Below, in pieces: positions 1 to 7,333 of a stretch of 64,000 nt of DNA; position 1 is the stretch's first letter, and each line of letters opens with the position of its first letter. The notes beneath the pieces were generated by a model. It did not search any database. It had not been told where the DNA came from and saw only the letters and a program-made list of their open reading frames with translations. The stretch is from positions 124,001 to 188,000 of the forward strand of contig DATGIL010000098.1 in the NCBI GenBank assembly GCA_035295745.1. The letters are read 5' to 3'. Both the position numbers and the translations under genes were made by a program. This DNA comes from JAIQFL01 sp035295745. Lineage in GTDB: Bacteria; Acidobacteriota; Terriglobia; Bryobacterales; Bryobacteraceae.

Positions 1-528
1 GTGCTCGCCCGCGCCACCGGCGATCCGTGGGTAGTTTCGTCTCCGATGAAGTCCGCAATCCTGGGAGTCGACCGGTCACAACCCGTCTTTGCGATCCAAC
101 CGATAACGGAGGTGGTGTCGAAGTCCATCGCGCAGCGCAAGCTGTCCCTCATTCTCCTGGCCTTCTTCGCCTCGGCCGCACTCCTGCTGGCGGCGATCGG
201 CGTATATGGTGTGCTGTCGTACCGGGTGACACAGCAGACCGGGGAGATCGGTATCCGCATGGCGCTGGGCGCGCGGCAGGCGCAAGTGCTGCTGCAGGTG
301 GAAACGCAGGGCATGGGGTTAGTGCTCGCCGGCCTGGTCGTGGGACTTGCCGCAGCGCTGATGCTCACGCGCTTCATGACGTCCTTGCTGTTCCGGGTCA
401 ACGCGCGGGATCCGCTCACGTTCGGCGTCGCGGCCGGAACTCTGATTGTAGTTTCGCTCCTCGCCTGCTATCTCCCGGCGCGACGGGCCGCACGAGTTGA
501 CCCGATGACCGCTCTAAGAAGTGAGTAG
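1..528 (+). CDS. ADOP-family FtsX/MacB-like permease, C-terminal part (5' truncated by window edge)
   Basis: This is the last 175 residues of a long MacB/FtsX-type permease. It shows the C-terminal FtsX core: a first membrane helix at about residues 48-75, the cytoplasmic segment GEIGIRMALGARQAQV that is typical of the family, then two more hydrophobic segments ending in PARRAARVDPMTALRSE, the usual ADOP terminus. The N-terminal half, with the first membrane helix and periplasmic domain, lies outside the window, so the true start is not seen. No ATPase gene is visible next to it. By family it is probably an inner-membrane permease of the macrolide/lipoprotein exporter superfamily; the substrate is unknown. 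The SecA-like gene follows 21 nt downstream on the same strand. Confidence 0.85.
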   Translation: MLARATGDPWVVSSPMKSAILGVDRSQPVFAIQPITEVVSKSIAQRKLSLILLAFFASAALLLAAIGVYGVLSYRVTQQTGEIGIRMALGARQAQVLLQVETQGMGLVLAGLVVGLAAALMLTRFMTSLLFRVNARDPLTFGVAAGTLIVVSLLACYLPARRAARVDPMTALRSE

Positions 529-549
529 TCCCGAGCGTCATAATCGGTA

Positions 550-2652
550 ATGATGCGTCTGCGATCCTGGTTCGGCCGCTCTTCCGTGACACAAGAGATC
601 GCGGAGGTGCAGCGCCGTCGGGCAGAGTTGAACAGGCTCGACGACTCCGGCCTGCGCGAACGCTACCGCAACTCGCAGAATCTGTTGGAAGTCCTGGCGG
701 TCGTCGCAGTCGTCGCTTCGCGGGTTCTGGGCCTCGACATGTTCGAGGTGCAACTGCATGGCGCGCGGGCGCTGGCCCAGGGGGCAATCGCCGAGATGCA
801 GACCGGAGAAGGCAAGACTCTCGCCTGCACCCCAGCCGTCGCCTGGTACGCCCGCGACGGACGCGGCGTCCACGTGATGACCGTCAACGACTACCTCGCC
901 CGCCGCGACGCCCGGTGGATGGGCGGCATCTACCAGTTTCTGGGCCTGTCGGTCGGCTGCGTCCAACAGACCATGCCCTCAGTGGAGCGCGCCGAGCAAT
1001 ATCGCCGCGACATCACCTACAGCACCGCCAACGAGATCGGTTTCGACTTCCTTCGCGACCAGATCGCCCTCTCTCTTGAGGAACAGGTCCACCGTCCGTT
1101 TCATGCCGCCGTCATCGACGAGGCCGATTCGATCCTGATCGACGAAGCGCGCATTCCGCTGATCCTCGCCGGGGGCCAGGCAGACGAGGAAGTGCTGGCC
1201 CGCCAGGTGGACCCGATCGTCCGCCGCTTCCGGCGAGGACTCGAGTTCACGCTCGACGAATTCGGCCGCAACATCGCTCTTACCGAGGCCGGGATTCGGA
1301 TCGTCGAGAGCACCACTCGTTGCGGCAATCTGTACGACGAGCCCAACCTGGACCTCTATACCGCAGTCCACAATGCCATCCATGCGCATGACTTGCTGCG
1401 GCGCGATGTCGACTATGTGGTGAAAAACGGCGCGATCGAATCCGTCGACCAGTTCAAGGGGCGAATTGCGCAAGACCGGCGTTGGCCCGCGGGGCTTCAC
1501 ACCGCCATCGAGGCGAAAGAAGGCTTGGCATTCCGGCGGCAAGGCCGCGTCCTGGGCTCCCTCACCCTGCAGAATCTGGTGGCGCTGTACCCGAAGGTTT
1601 GCGGTATGACCGGTACCGCGGCGACCCAGGCAGAGGAGTTTCGCACCTGCTACGGACTCAATGTTGAAGTGATTCCGACGAATCGCCCGGTGATCCGGTT
1701 GGACGAACCGGACTTGGTCTTCGCCACTCAAGCAGAAAAGGAGCAGGCCGTGGCCGAGGAGATTCAGCGCGTCCATGCGACCGGGCAGCCGATCCTGGTG
1801 GGGACTGCGAGCGTGGAGGAGTCGGAGCGGCTCAGCAGGTCTCTGGCCTCGATCCCGCATGCCGTGCTCAATGCGCGCAACGAAGAAGAGGAGGCCGGAA
1901 TCGTAGCCCGGGCCGGCCAGCGGGGGGCAGTCACCATCTCCACCAACATGGCCGGACGCGGCGTCGATATTCAACTCGGCGAGGGGGTGGCTGAACTGGG
2001 TGGCCTATATGTGCTGGGGATGAACCGGCACGAGAGCCGCCGCATCGATCACCAACTGCGCGGGCGCGCGGGCCGGCAGGGCGATCCGGGCCGGTCGCGC
2101 TTCTTCATCTCGCGACAGGATGAGCTTCTGGTGCGCTTCGGCATCGAGGAAGCGAAATACCATCACGACGCGGAGAGCTTGCAGCGCGTGGTAGAGGGGC
2201 AGAATCTCGAGATCCGCAAGTTCCTGGTGAAGTACGAGGCTGTTATCGAAGGCCAGCGCCAGCGCATTCAGGAGCGGCGCCAGGCGATCCTCAATTCCGA
2301 GGTTTCGGACCTGGAACGTGTGGTCTCGCTGACCGTGATCGACGATCGATGGGCCGATCACCTGGCGGCCGTTGCGGAGGTTCGCTCGGGAGTGCATTGG
2401 TACGCGTGGGGCGGTAGAGATCCGTTGCACGAGTACCTCACTCGCGTCGACGCGCTCTATCGCGATCTGGAGGCGGGCCTCGACGAAGCGATCGCAGAAC
2501 GCCTCGCGGAGGCACAACGGAAAGGCATCGATCCATCACAACGCGGCGCTACTTGGACCTACCTCACGACGGATCGTCCCTTCGGCGACTGGTCGGAGCG
2601 CATCTTGCGCGGGGTCGTGCGTAAGATCCAGAAGCGCGAGATCTGGGGCTGA
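550..2652 (+). CDS. secA: SecA-family preprotein translocase ATPase, short form
   Basis: A 700-residue SecA-type motor ATPase. It has Walker A MQTGEGKT (about 83-90), the SecA segment MTVNDYLARRDA, the DEAD-like box VIDEADSILIDEARIP, GMTGTA, and helicase motif VI in DHQLRGRAGRQGDPGRSRFF. SecA drives export of unfolded proteins through SecYEG by ATP hydrolysis at the inner membrane. The protein is about 200 residues shorter than E. coli SecA: the preprotein-binding and scaffold regions look reduced, and the C-terminal zinc-binding SEC-C tail (CxCxnC) is absent, as the protein ends in KIQKREIWG. It is therefore more likely an accessory SecA or SecA-like paralogue than the housekeeping copy. Two adjacent ATGs (550 and 553) can serve as start. 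No dedicated partner or substrate gene is adjacent. Confidence 0.9.
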   Translation: MMRLRSWFGRSSVTQEIAEVQRRRAELNRLDDSGLRERYRNSQNLLEVLAVVAVVASRVLGLDMFEVQLHGARALAQGAIAEMQTGEGKTLACTPAVAWYARDGRGVHVMTVNDYLARRDARWMGGIYQFLGLSVGCVQQTMPSVERAEQYRRDITYSTANEIGFDFLRDQIALSLEEQVHRPFHAAVIDEADSILIDEARIPLILAGGQADEEVLARQVDPIVRRFRRGLEFTLDEFGRNIALTEAGIRIVESTTRCGNLYDEPNLDLYTAVHNAIHAHDLLRRDVDYVVKNGAIESVDQFKGRIAQDRRWPAGLHTAIEAKEGLAFRRQGRVLGSLTLQNLVALYPKVCGMTGTAATQAEEFRTCYGLNVEVIPTNRPVIRLDEPDLVFATQAEKEQAVAEEIQRVHATGQPILVGTASVEESERLSRSLASIPHAVLNARNEEEEAGIVARAGQRGAVTISTNMAGRGVDIQLGEGVAELGGLYVLGMNRHESRRIDHQLRGRAGRQGDPGRSRFFISRQDELLVRFGIEEAKYHHDAESLQRVVEGQNLEIRKFLVKYEAVIEGQRQRIQERRQAILNSEVSDLERVVSLTVIDDRWADHLAAVAEVRSGVHWYAWGGRDPLHEYLTRVDALYRDLEAGLDEAIAERLAEAQRKGIDPSQRGATWTYLTTDRPFGDWSERILRGVVRKIQKREIWG

Positions 2653-2743
2653 ACTCCGAAGATCCGTCAAATCCGTGCATTTTTTTGAGAAATAAGTAAT
2701 TTATTATCAATAACTTACATGTAACTCAATCGGTGCAGGCAAA

Positions 2744-2764
2744 TGGTACAATAATGGTGTACCA
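2744..2764. promoter_or_regulatory. Perfect 7-bp inverted repeat, possible operator
   Basis: The arms TGGTACA (2744-2750) and TGTACCA (2758-2764) are perfect inverted repeats with a 7-nt spacer. They lie in an AT-rich stretch (2678-2790) that contrasts with the GC-rich genes on both sides, 24 nt before the start of the 48-residue ORF. TACAAT at 2747-2752 inside the repeat could act as a -10 hexamer, but I see no good -35 at the right distance. The arrangement suggests a dimeric repressor site; this is inference. Confidence 0.35.
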
Positions 2765-2787
2765 AATCAGGACTTCAAGTGATCTTT

Positions 2788-2934
2788 ATGAGTAAATCCA
2801 AATATTGGCCTCTCGACTACGACCCCGAAGGAGAGATCTACGACAACCTCGCCTGGGACCTTCCCGGTTTTCGGCGCGAACGCGGCCGGCCGGCTTCTAA
2901 GCGTCACAAGGAAGAAACAACACAACGGGGGTAA
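2788..2934 (+). CDS. Small hypothetical protein, 48 aa
   Basis: An ATG-started ORF of 48 codons that ends in TAA at 2932-2934. The N-terminus is MSKSKYWPLDYDPEGEIYD, followed by NLAWDLPGF and a basic tail RRERGRPASKRHKEE. The charge pattern (acidic and aromatic front half, basic tail) and the GC-rich codon use resemble real genes here, whereas the flanking DNA is AT-rich. There is no strong Shine-Dalgarno site; AGG lies about 16 nt upstream. No known family is recognised. It fills most of the gap between the SecA-like gene and the OmpA-type lipoprotein, and an inverted repeat lies just upstream. Confidence 0.4.
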   Translation: MSKSKYWPLDYDPEGEIYDNLAWDLPGFRRERGRPASKRHKEETTQRG

Positions 2935-3037
2935 ACCTTACACTCCGCCCGGTACGCACAATATAAGTCGATATTGCAAAAGCATGCTACTCTACAACGG
3001 TGTTTGAATTGCAGAGCCGGATCTGAGGTTCTCTCCC

Positions 3038-3823
3038 ATGAAAGTTTTTCTTGCAACCACGTGTATCGTGACAGGCGCCATGCTCGCCGGTGGTTGCGCA
3101 ACTAAGAAGTACGTCCGCAATACGACTGCTCCTATTCAAGCGAAGGTTGATCAGGTTGGCGAGCAGACGACCCAGAACACGGCCCAGATTAACGACACAC
3201 GCAATCAGCTCAAGCAGGTTGACGACAGGGCACAGAGCGGAATCAGCGCCGCGCAGGAACGGGCCGCGACCGCCGACCATCACGCGCAAGTCGCCGATCA
3301 GCATGCCGCCGACGCTATGGCAAAGGCGAATCAGGCCGCCCAAGTTGGTGACCAGAATAGTCAGGGGATCGGCAATCTCCGGCAGGTTGTTGCGAACATC
3401 GACGATTACAAGATGCAGACGACCGTGAGCGTCCCGTTTAAGTTCGATAAGTATACGTTGAGCTCGGATGCAAAGCAGGACCTGGATCGCCTGGCCGAGG
3501 ACGTCAAGTCCGATAAGCGTTTCTATATTGCGGTGGAAGGTTATACGGATAGCATCGGCTCCAGGCAATATAACGAAAACCTCAGCCGCCGGCGCGCCGA
3601 CGCGGTGGTGCAGTACCTGGTGGCCAAACACGACATTCCGATCTACCGCATTCACATGATCGGTTTGGGTCAGGAACGGCCCGTAGATGAAGGACGCAAC
3701 CAAAATGCCCGTGCCAAGAACCGGCGCGTCGAGGTCAAAGTCTTCACTGCCGATCAGGTCACTGCCGGCCTGAACACCGGCGATACCGCCGCGAATCGAA
3801 CAAGCGAACAGAAGAACCACTAA
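3038..3823 (+). CDS. OmpA-family (Pal-like) lipoprotein
   Basis: A 261-residue envelope protein. It begins with a lipoprotein signal peptide with lipobox LAGGC (Cys at about residue 20), followed by an alanine- and glutamine-rich helical stretch (about 30-115) of the Lpp/alanine-zipper type, probably a coiled coil. The C-terminal 115 residues are an OmpA-like peptidoglycan-binding domain: FKFDKYTLSSDAKQDLDRLA, EGYTDSIGSRQYNENLSRRRADAV and the final NRRVEVKV. The family is anchored in the outer membrane by lipid and binds diaminopimelate of peptidoglycan, linking the two layers. A TGAGG site lies 9 nt before the ATG. A strong intrinsic terminator follows directly, so it is probably transcribed alone or with the small upstream ORF. 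Confidence 0.9.
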   Translation: MKVFLATTCIVTGAMLAGGCATKKYVRNTTAPIQAKVDQVGEQTTQNTAQINDTRNQLKQVDDRAQSGISAAQERAATADHHAQVADQHAADAMAKANQAAQVGDQNSQGIGNLRQVVANIDDYKMQTTVSVPFKFDKYTLSSDAKQDLDRLAEDVKSDKRFYIAVEGYTDSIGSRQYNENLSRRRADAVVQYLVAKHDIPIYRIHMIGLGQERPVDEGRNQNARAKNRRVEVKVFTADQVTAGLNTGDTAANRTSEQKNH

Positions 3824-3847
3824 CCCGGTTTACCGAACTTTTTGACG

Positions 3848-3880
3848 GAGCCGCCACCTCGCGTGGCGGCTCTTTCTATT
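3848..3880 (+). terminator. Rho-independent terminator after the OmpA-like gene
   Basis: A perfect 10-bp stem, GAGCCGCCAC (3848-3857) with GTGGCGGCTC (3863-3872), encloses a 5-nt loop and is followed by the U-rich run TTTCTATTTC. It ends plus-strand transcription 24 nt after the stop codon of the lipoprotein gene. Confidence 0.85.
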
Positions 3881-4577
3881 TCTGGACTCCGGCAACTCGC
3901 GCCCGAGGCTTCCGAAACGCCTGCCACAGGATGTACAGGAACGCGATGTTCGTCAACACCAGAACTCCATTCCCGGTGTAGAGGATGAAGAACGAGTGGC
4001 TGCGTTGCGACAGGTTCCGCAGGGATTGACCAATCGCAACACCGGTGAATTGAATACCCAGAGCGCCGCTCAACATCAGTAACTGCCGGTCCTTCTCGCG
4101 CGAGGCAATCAGAATCGCCCAGAGAGCCAGGTCCAGAATCGCCGCGCAAAAGCTGAGGTTCGAACTCCAGGGTGTCATCCACACGCCTAGCCGGTCCAGG
4201 TCAGGAACATAGTGAATCAGGAAGGAGATTCCAGCGAAGAGAACCGCGAAGACGATCAACGACAGGCGCATGACCCGGCGCGACTGCAGGGTCGCGGTGG
4301 CATAGTAAATCAGGCTGATCACCGCCGCGTAAACCAAAACCTCTAAGATCGCATCATCAATCCAGTAATAGCGCACCATGATGTGCTCGAGGGTCTTGTT
4401 ACCCGCGATGAAAGGAAGGTTTACTCGCATCTCTACCACTGCCGTCAAAAAATCGACAATGATGTAAACAAACAGGAAGGGATAGCGGCGGTAAGGTCCG
4501 CGCAGCATACCGGCGATTGCGAGGAGTTCGAGAGGGATCGCAATCAAATAGCTGATAACTTGGAGCGCCAGTCCCAT
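3876..4577 (-). CDS. Hypothetical integral membrane protein, about 7 TM segments
   Basis: A 233-residue hydrophobic protein. Hydrophobic stretches can be read at about residues 4-24, 32-48, 80-95, 104-122, 140-160, 165-182 and 200-218, joined by short charged loops, with the basic tail RKPRARVAGVQK. No catalytic motif or named family is recognised. AAGGTGG lies directly before the ATG, a closer spacing than usual. The gene is the last of a minus-strand series and converges on the OmpA-like lipoprotein; its 3' end overlaps the T-tract of that gene's terminator. Confidence 0.7.
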   Translation of the reverse strand: MGLALQVISYLIAIPLELLAIAGMLRGPYRRYPFLFVYIIVDFLTAVVEMRVNLPFIAGNKTLEHIMVRYYWIDDAILEVLVYAAVISLIYYATATLQSRRVMRLSLIVFAVLFAGISFLIHYVPDLDRLGVWMTPWSSNLSFCAAILDLALWAILIASREKDRQLLMLSGALGIQFTGVAIGQSLRNLSQRSHSFFILYTGNGVLVLTNIAFLYILWQAFRKPRARVAGVQK

Positions 4578-4639
4578 CCACCTTCAATTCTAGGCTGGAC
4601 CGCACCCAAAAAGACTGCTTTTCTTTGATTTGGCTTTTT

Positions 4640-4689
4640 ATCTTTCTTAGAAAAGAAAGATAGCCGCACCCGACTGAGCGGGTGCGGCT
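4640..4689 (-). terminator. Rho-independent terminator downstream of the repeat-peptide gene
   Basis: On the minus strand a perfect 11-bp stem, AGCCGCACCCG with CGGGTGCGGCT (4662-4672 and 4679-4689) and a 6-nt loop, is followed by the U-rich ATCTTTCTTTTC. It would end transcription of the repeat gene 4844-5275 about 155 nt past its stop codon. The stretch 4690-4843 between stop codon and terminator shows no ORF I can support. Confidence 0.75.
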
Positions 4690-4843
4690 TGCATTGCAGG
4701 ATGGTAGTAAAGAAGAAAGCCACGTGCGATGCGAAACGCGTCCCGATCAGTGTCGGATTCGTGCCCGCCATGCCGGAATGCTCGTGCGCACACACGAGTT
4801 TCCCTAAAACCGACACCCAATGAAGCGAGGTCGGTTTGTGAAG

Positions 4844-5275
4844 TTAGACGACTAACGATGGAGTGCCACCGGCCCACGGATCCGGCGGGATCGTCGAACC
4901 ATGCGCTACCAGAGACGGAGTCCCGCCTGCCCACGGATCCGGCGGAATGGTCGAGCCATGCGCTACCAGGGACGGAGTGCCGCCTGCCCACGGATCCGGC
5001 GGAATGGTGGAGCCATGCGCGATCAGAGACGGAGTGCCGCCTGCCCACGGATCAGGCGGGATCGTCGAGCCATGCGCAAGCAGAAACGGCGTGCCACCAG
5101 CCCACGGGTCCGGAGGGATCGTGGATCCATGCGCAAACATGATGTGATGCGTGCCTACAAGATTGTGGCTGGGAATCTGGGGTTCACCCTGCTGGGAGTT
5201 CCAGCCATGGGCAAGCGCAAACGCAAGAACTATCGTGGCGAATGCGAATCTGTTGCTTAAAACTCTGTCGATCAT
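4844..5275 (-). CDS. Exported protein of five perfect 19-aa repeats (HGSTIPPDPWAGGTP core)
   Basis: A 143-residue protein. The ATG at 5275 has AAGGA about 10 nt upstream; a TTG 18 nt further upstream is less likely. Residues 1-22 form a signal peptide (MIDRVLSNRF then AFATIVLAFALAHG, probable cleavage after ALA). A linker to about residue 47 is followed by five tandem 19-residue units, AHGSTIPPDPWAGGTPSLV, then one final Val. The core HGSTIPPDPWAGGTP is identical in all five; only the spacer varies (FLL, SLI, SLV). At DNA level the 57-bp units differ in 12 of the 15 core codons and every difference is synonymous, which shows both that this frame is the coding one and that the peptide is selected. 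There is no cysteine, membrane anchor or recognised fold. Function is unknown: a polyvalent binding repeat, wall-associated protein or multi-copy peptide precursor are all possible. A terminator follows at 4640-4689. Confidence 0.8.
   Translation of the reverse strand: MIDRVLSNRFAFATIVLAFALAHGWNSQQGEPQIPSHNLVGTHHIMFAHGSTIPPDPWAGGTPFLLAHGSTIPPDPWAGGTPSLIAHGSTIPPDPWAGGTPSLVAHGSTIPPDPWAGGTPSLVAHGSTIPPDPWAGGTPSLVV
4850..5134 (-). repeat. Tandem array, 5 x 57 bp, in-frame protein repeat
   Basis: Five directly abutting 57-bp units, each coding for one 19-residue repeat on the minus strand. The units are not identical at DNA level; substitutions lie almost only at third codon positions of the minus-strand frame, so this is an old, protein-selected array and not a recent slippage product. 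Confidence 0.9.
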
Positions 5276-5511
5276 TATGGTCCAATCCTTCAATGCAAGA
5301 AATTTGTCCCTTAAAACTGGGAGATGCTCAATGGCCGAATTGATTTCGCGCTCTCATTTTTGTAAAAGGTCGCATCACGACCCCTTACTTCAGCACTATC
5401 TCATGGCAGTGCAAAGTAAGTAGCCGGATAGTGCCTGGTACTGTACGGTGACACCTAGTACTTTGGCGCACTTCGCTGTATTTCTGATATAGGGAAAACA
5501 CCCTACTGGGG
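5276..5511. other. 236-bp intergenic region upstream of the repeat-peptide gene
   Basis: This holds the presumed promoter and leader of the repeat-peptide gene on the minus strand. I see an imperfect hairpin (arms 5364-5372 and 5378-5386, with G-U pairs when read on the minus strand), but no convincing -35/-10 pair and no supportable ORF. ORFs on the plus strand here are extensions of shadows of the repeat array. Confidence 0.5.
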
Positions 5512-6405
5512 TTATTCTATGCGAAACGGTATTGAAGAGGAACGATTTATTCGTTCGCCGTAGGTGGGAGAAGTAGAAAAAGTCGGTTCGTTTCGATAAT
5601 CCAACCTCATGTCGGCGGTAACTTCGTCCAACATGACCAGGGTAGCCTCTTGACTTTCCATAGCAAATGCAGTAAGCAGCAAATTATCGCAGATGCCATT
5701 GATAAGACGGGGGATGCCCTGCGATCGCAGGTGGATCTCTTTCAAAAGTTCGGGAGAGAAGATCTGTTGCTCTTTGAGGCCCGCTCGCGCCATCCGGGAA
5801 TTCACGTAGGCGATGGCTTCCGGCAGATTGAAGCCTCGGAGGGTACATCGCAGCGCGATTCTTTGTTTCAACTGGCGAAACTCGGGCGCTTCGATTTTGC
5901 GATCGAGCTCCTGCTGGCCAGCTAAAACGATCTGTAGCATTTTCCCGCGCCGGTTTTCCAGGTTGCCTAACAACCGAATCTCTTCGAGGACATCCCAGTC
6001 CAAATTGTGGGCCTCGTCCACGATTAAAACGGTCGTGCGCCCGGCAGTCGCCCTCTCGAGTAAGAGGTTGTTCAAAGACAGCAGAACTTCGGTCTTGGAC
6101 AGGCGATTACAGCGTAGATCGAGATCATAGGCCAGCATCTCGAGGAATTGGGATGTGGTCAGGCGGGAGTTGAACAAAGAAGCAAAGGCGATTTGCTGGG
6201 CGTGCAGGAAGTCCCGCAAACACTCCAACATGGTGGTCTTGCCGGTGCCGACCTCGCCGGTCAGCAGAATGAAGCCCTTGCGGCTTTGCACTCCATAGAC
6301 CAGATTCGCCAGCGCCTCTTCATGTTGTGGGCTCCGGAAGAGGAACGAGGGGTCCGGACTCATGTTAAACGGGTTTTGGGTAAAACCGAAGAAGGCGTTA
6401 TACAT
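5512..6405 (-). CDS. ExeA/GspA-like AAA ATPase
   Basis: A 297-residue ATPase from ATG 6405; a TTG four codons upstream is the longer option. The N-terminus MYNAFFGFTQNPFNMSPDP closely follows the ExeA/GspA/MshM pattern (MYxxFFGLxxxPFxxxPDP). Walker A is GEVGTGKTT (about 49-57), Walker B TVLIVDEAHNLD (about 124-135), followed by LLGNLE and a sensor-like arginine region. Proteins of this family assemble type II secretion or pilus secretins with the peptidoglycan-binding partner GspB, or handle DNA in transposition (TniB/IstB relatives). Unlike ExeA it has no C-terminal peptidoglycan-binding domain or membrane helix. It lies between infC and the exported repeat protein, all on the minus strand; no secretin gene is nearby, so the role is inferred from family only. 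Confidence 0.8.
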   Translation of the reverse strand: MYNAFFGFTQNPFNMSPDPSFLFRSPQHEEALANLVYGVQSRKGFILLTGEVGTGKTTMLECLRDFLHAQQIAFASLFNSRLTTSQFLEMLAYDLDLRCNRLSKTEVLLSLNNLLLERATAGRTTVLIVDEAHNLDWDVLEEIRLLGNLENRRGKMLQIVLAGQQELDRKIEAPEFRQLKQRIALRCTLRGFNLPEAIAYVNSRMARAGLKEQQIFSPELLKEIHLRSQGIPRLINGICDNLLLTAFAMESQEATLVMLDEVTADMRLDYRNEPTFSTSPTYGERINRSSSIPFRIE

Positions 6406-6521
6406 AGCCGGCGACAACTCGGTGGGCTTTCAGTAGTTTATCACGCGGCGAAATAGCGGCCAATTCGCCGTCGTACTGGTAAGCACCCGTTAGAGAAGCT
6501 ACTTTCAGCCACTATCTCAAG

Positions 6522-7097
6522 CTAACTTGGGGGCTTCTCACTGGGTGTGGCTTTGACCGCAGCCTTCACCGGACTGATCAGGATGTGCGCATTACGGCCT
6601 TCCAGCCGGGGCTGCGATTCGACGCTGCCATAGGCTGTCAGGTCCGCCGCAAATCGCATCAGCAATTTCTTGCCGAGATCGGCATGAGCGATCTCGCGGC
6701 CGCGGAATTGCACAACCGCCTTGACCCGGTTCCCTTCTTGCAGGAACCGAATAGCGTGATTCTTTTTGAAGTCGTAATCGTGGTCGTCGGTATTGGGACG
6801 AAACTTCAGTTCCTTCACCTGGACGACGTGTTGCTTCTTCTTGGCGTCGTGCTGTTTCTTTTTCTGCTCGTATTGGTAGTGTCCAAAGTCCACCGCTTTG
6901 GCCACTGGGGGCACGGCAGTCGGGGCGACCAACACGAGATCGAGCCCCAGTTCTTGCGCCTTGCGCAAGGCTGCGGATGTCGGCATCACCTCGGTGGTAC
7001 CGTCCGGGAAGACCGCGCGCACTTCACGTGCGCGGATCGATTCATTCACGTTCTCTCTGCGATTCTGCCTGCGAGGGGGAAAATTTCTTGGATACAT
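6522..7097 (-). CDS. infC: Translation initiation factor IF-3
   Basis: A 191-residue IF-3. The N-terminal domain (about 18-85) begins NVNESIRAREVRAVFPDGT and includes GLDLVLVAPTAVPPVAKAVDFGHYQYEQ. The C-terminal domain contains KELKFRPNTDDHDYDFK, EGNRVKAVVQFRGRE and a tail ending KPPS. IF-3 binds the 30S subunit, checks the start codon and initiator tRNA and prevents premature 50S joining. The start at 7097 is an ATG, not the rare ATT/ATA known from several infC genes, and lacks a clear Shine-Dalgarno site. The usual downstream partners rpmI and rplT are absent; an ExeA-like ATPase gene follows instead. Confidence 0.95.
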   Translation of the reverse strand: MYPRNFPPRRQNRRENVNESIRAREVRAVFPDGTTEVMPTSAALRKAQELGLDLVLVAPTAVPPVAKAVDFGHYQYEQKKKQHDAKKKQHVVQVKELKFRPNTDDHDYDFKKNHAIRFLQEGNRVKAVVQFRGREIAHADLGKKLLMRFAADLTAYGSVESQPRLEGRNAHILISPVKAAVKATPSEKPPS

Positions 7098-7333
7098 TCG
7101 TAGTTACGGTTTGCGAAGGCGAGCGATACTGACCCCGTTGCCGGGTGTGGACTGCTGGTCGAGACTTGGTGAGCTGCGATAGATATACAAGTCCAAAATA
7201 CGTTAGTCTCAGTGTACACCATAACGCGAAACGGAAGTCAAAGGGAAATATGTTGGTACCATACACTTCCGGATCCGCCTTCCCGCCGAGAGTGGGGAAT
7301 CGCCCAACCGTCACTTTGAGCCCTGCGGCAGCC

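Noticed and set aside
4850..5134. Possible CRISPR-like array
   Set aside because: The 57-bp units abut directly with no spacers and keep a reading frame; no cas genes are in the window.
4729..5260. Several plus-strand ORFs with repeats (such as PAHGSGGIVEPCA)
   Set aside because: They are translations of the same 57-bp array in other frames. Substitutions between units are silent only in the minus-strand frame with signal peptide and Shine-Dalgarno site, so the plus-strand ORFs change at protein level.
5364..5386. Terminator-like hairpin in the leader of the repeat-peptide gene
   Set aside because: The stem depends on G-U pairs and there is no T-run after it on either strand.
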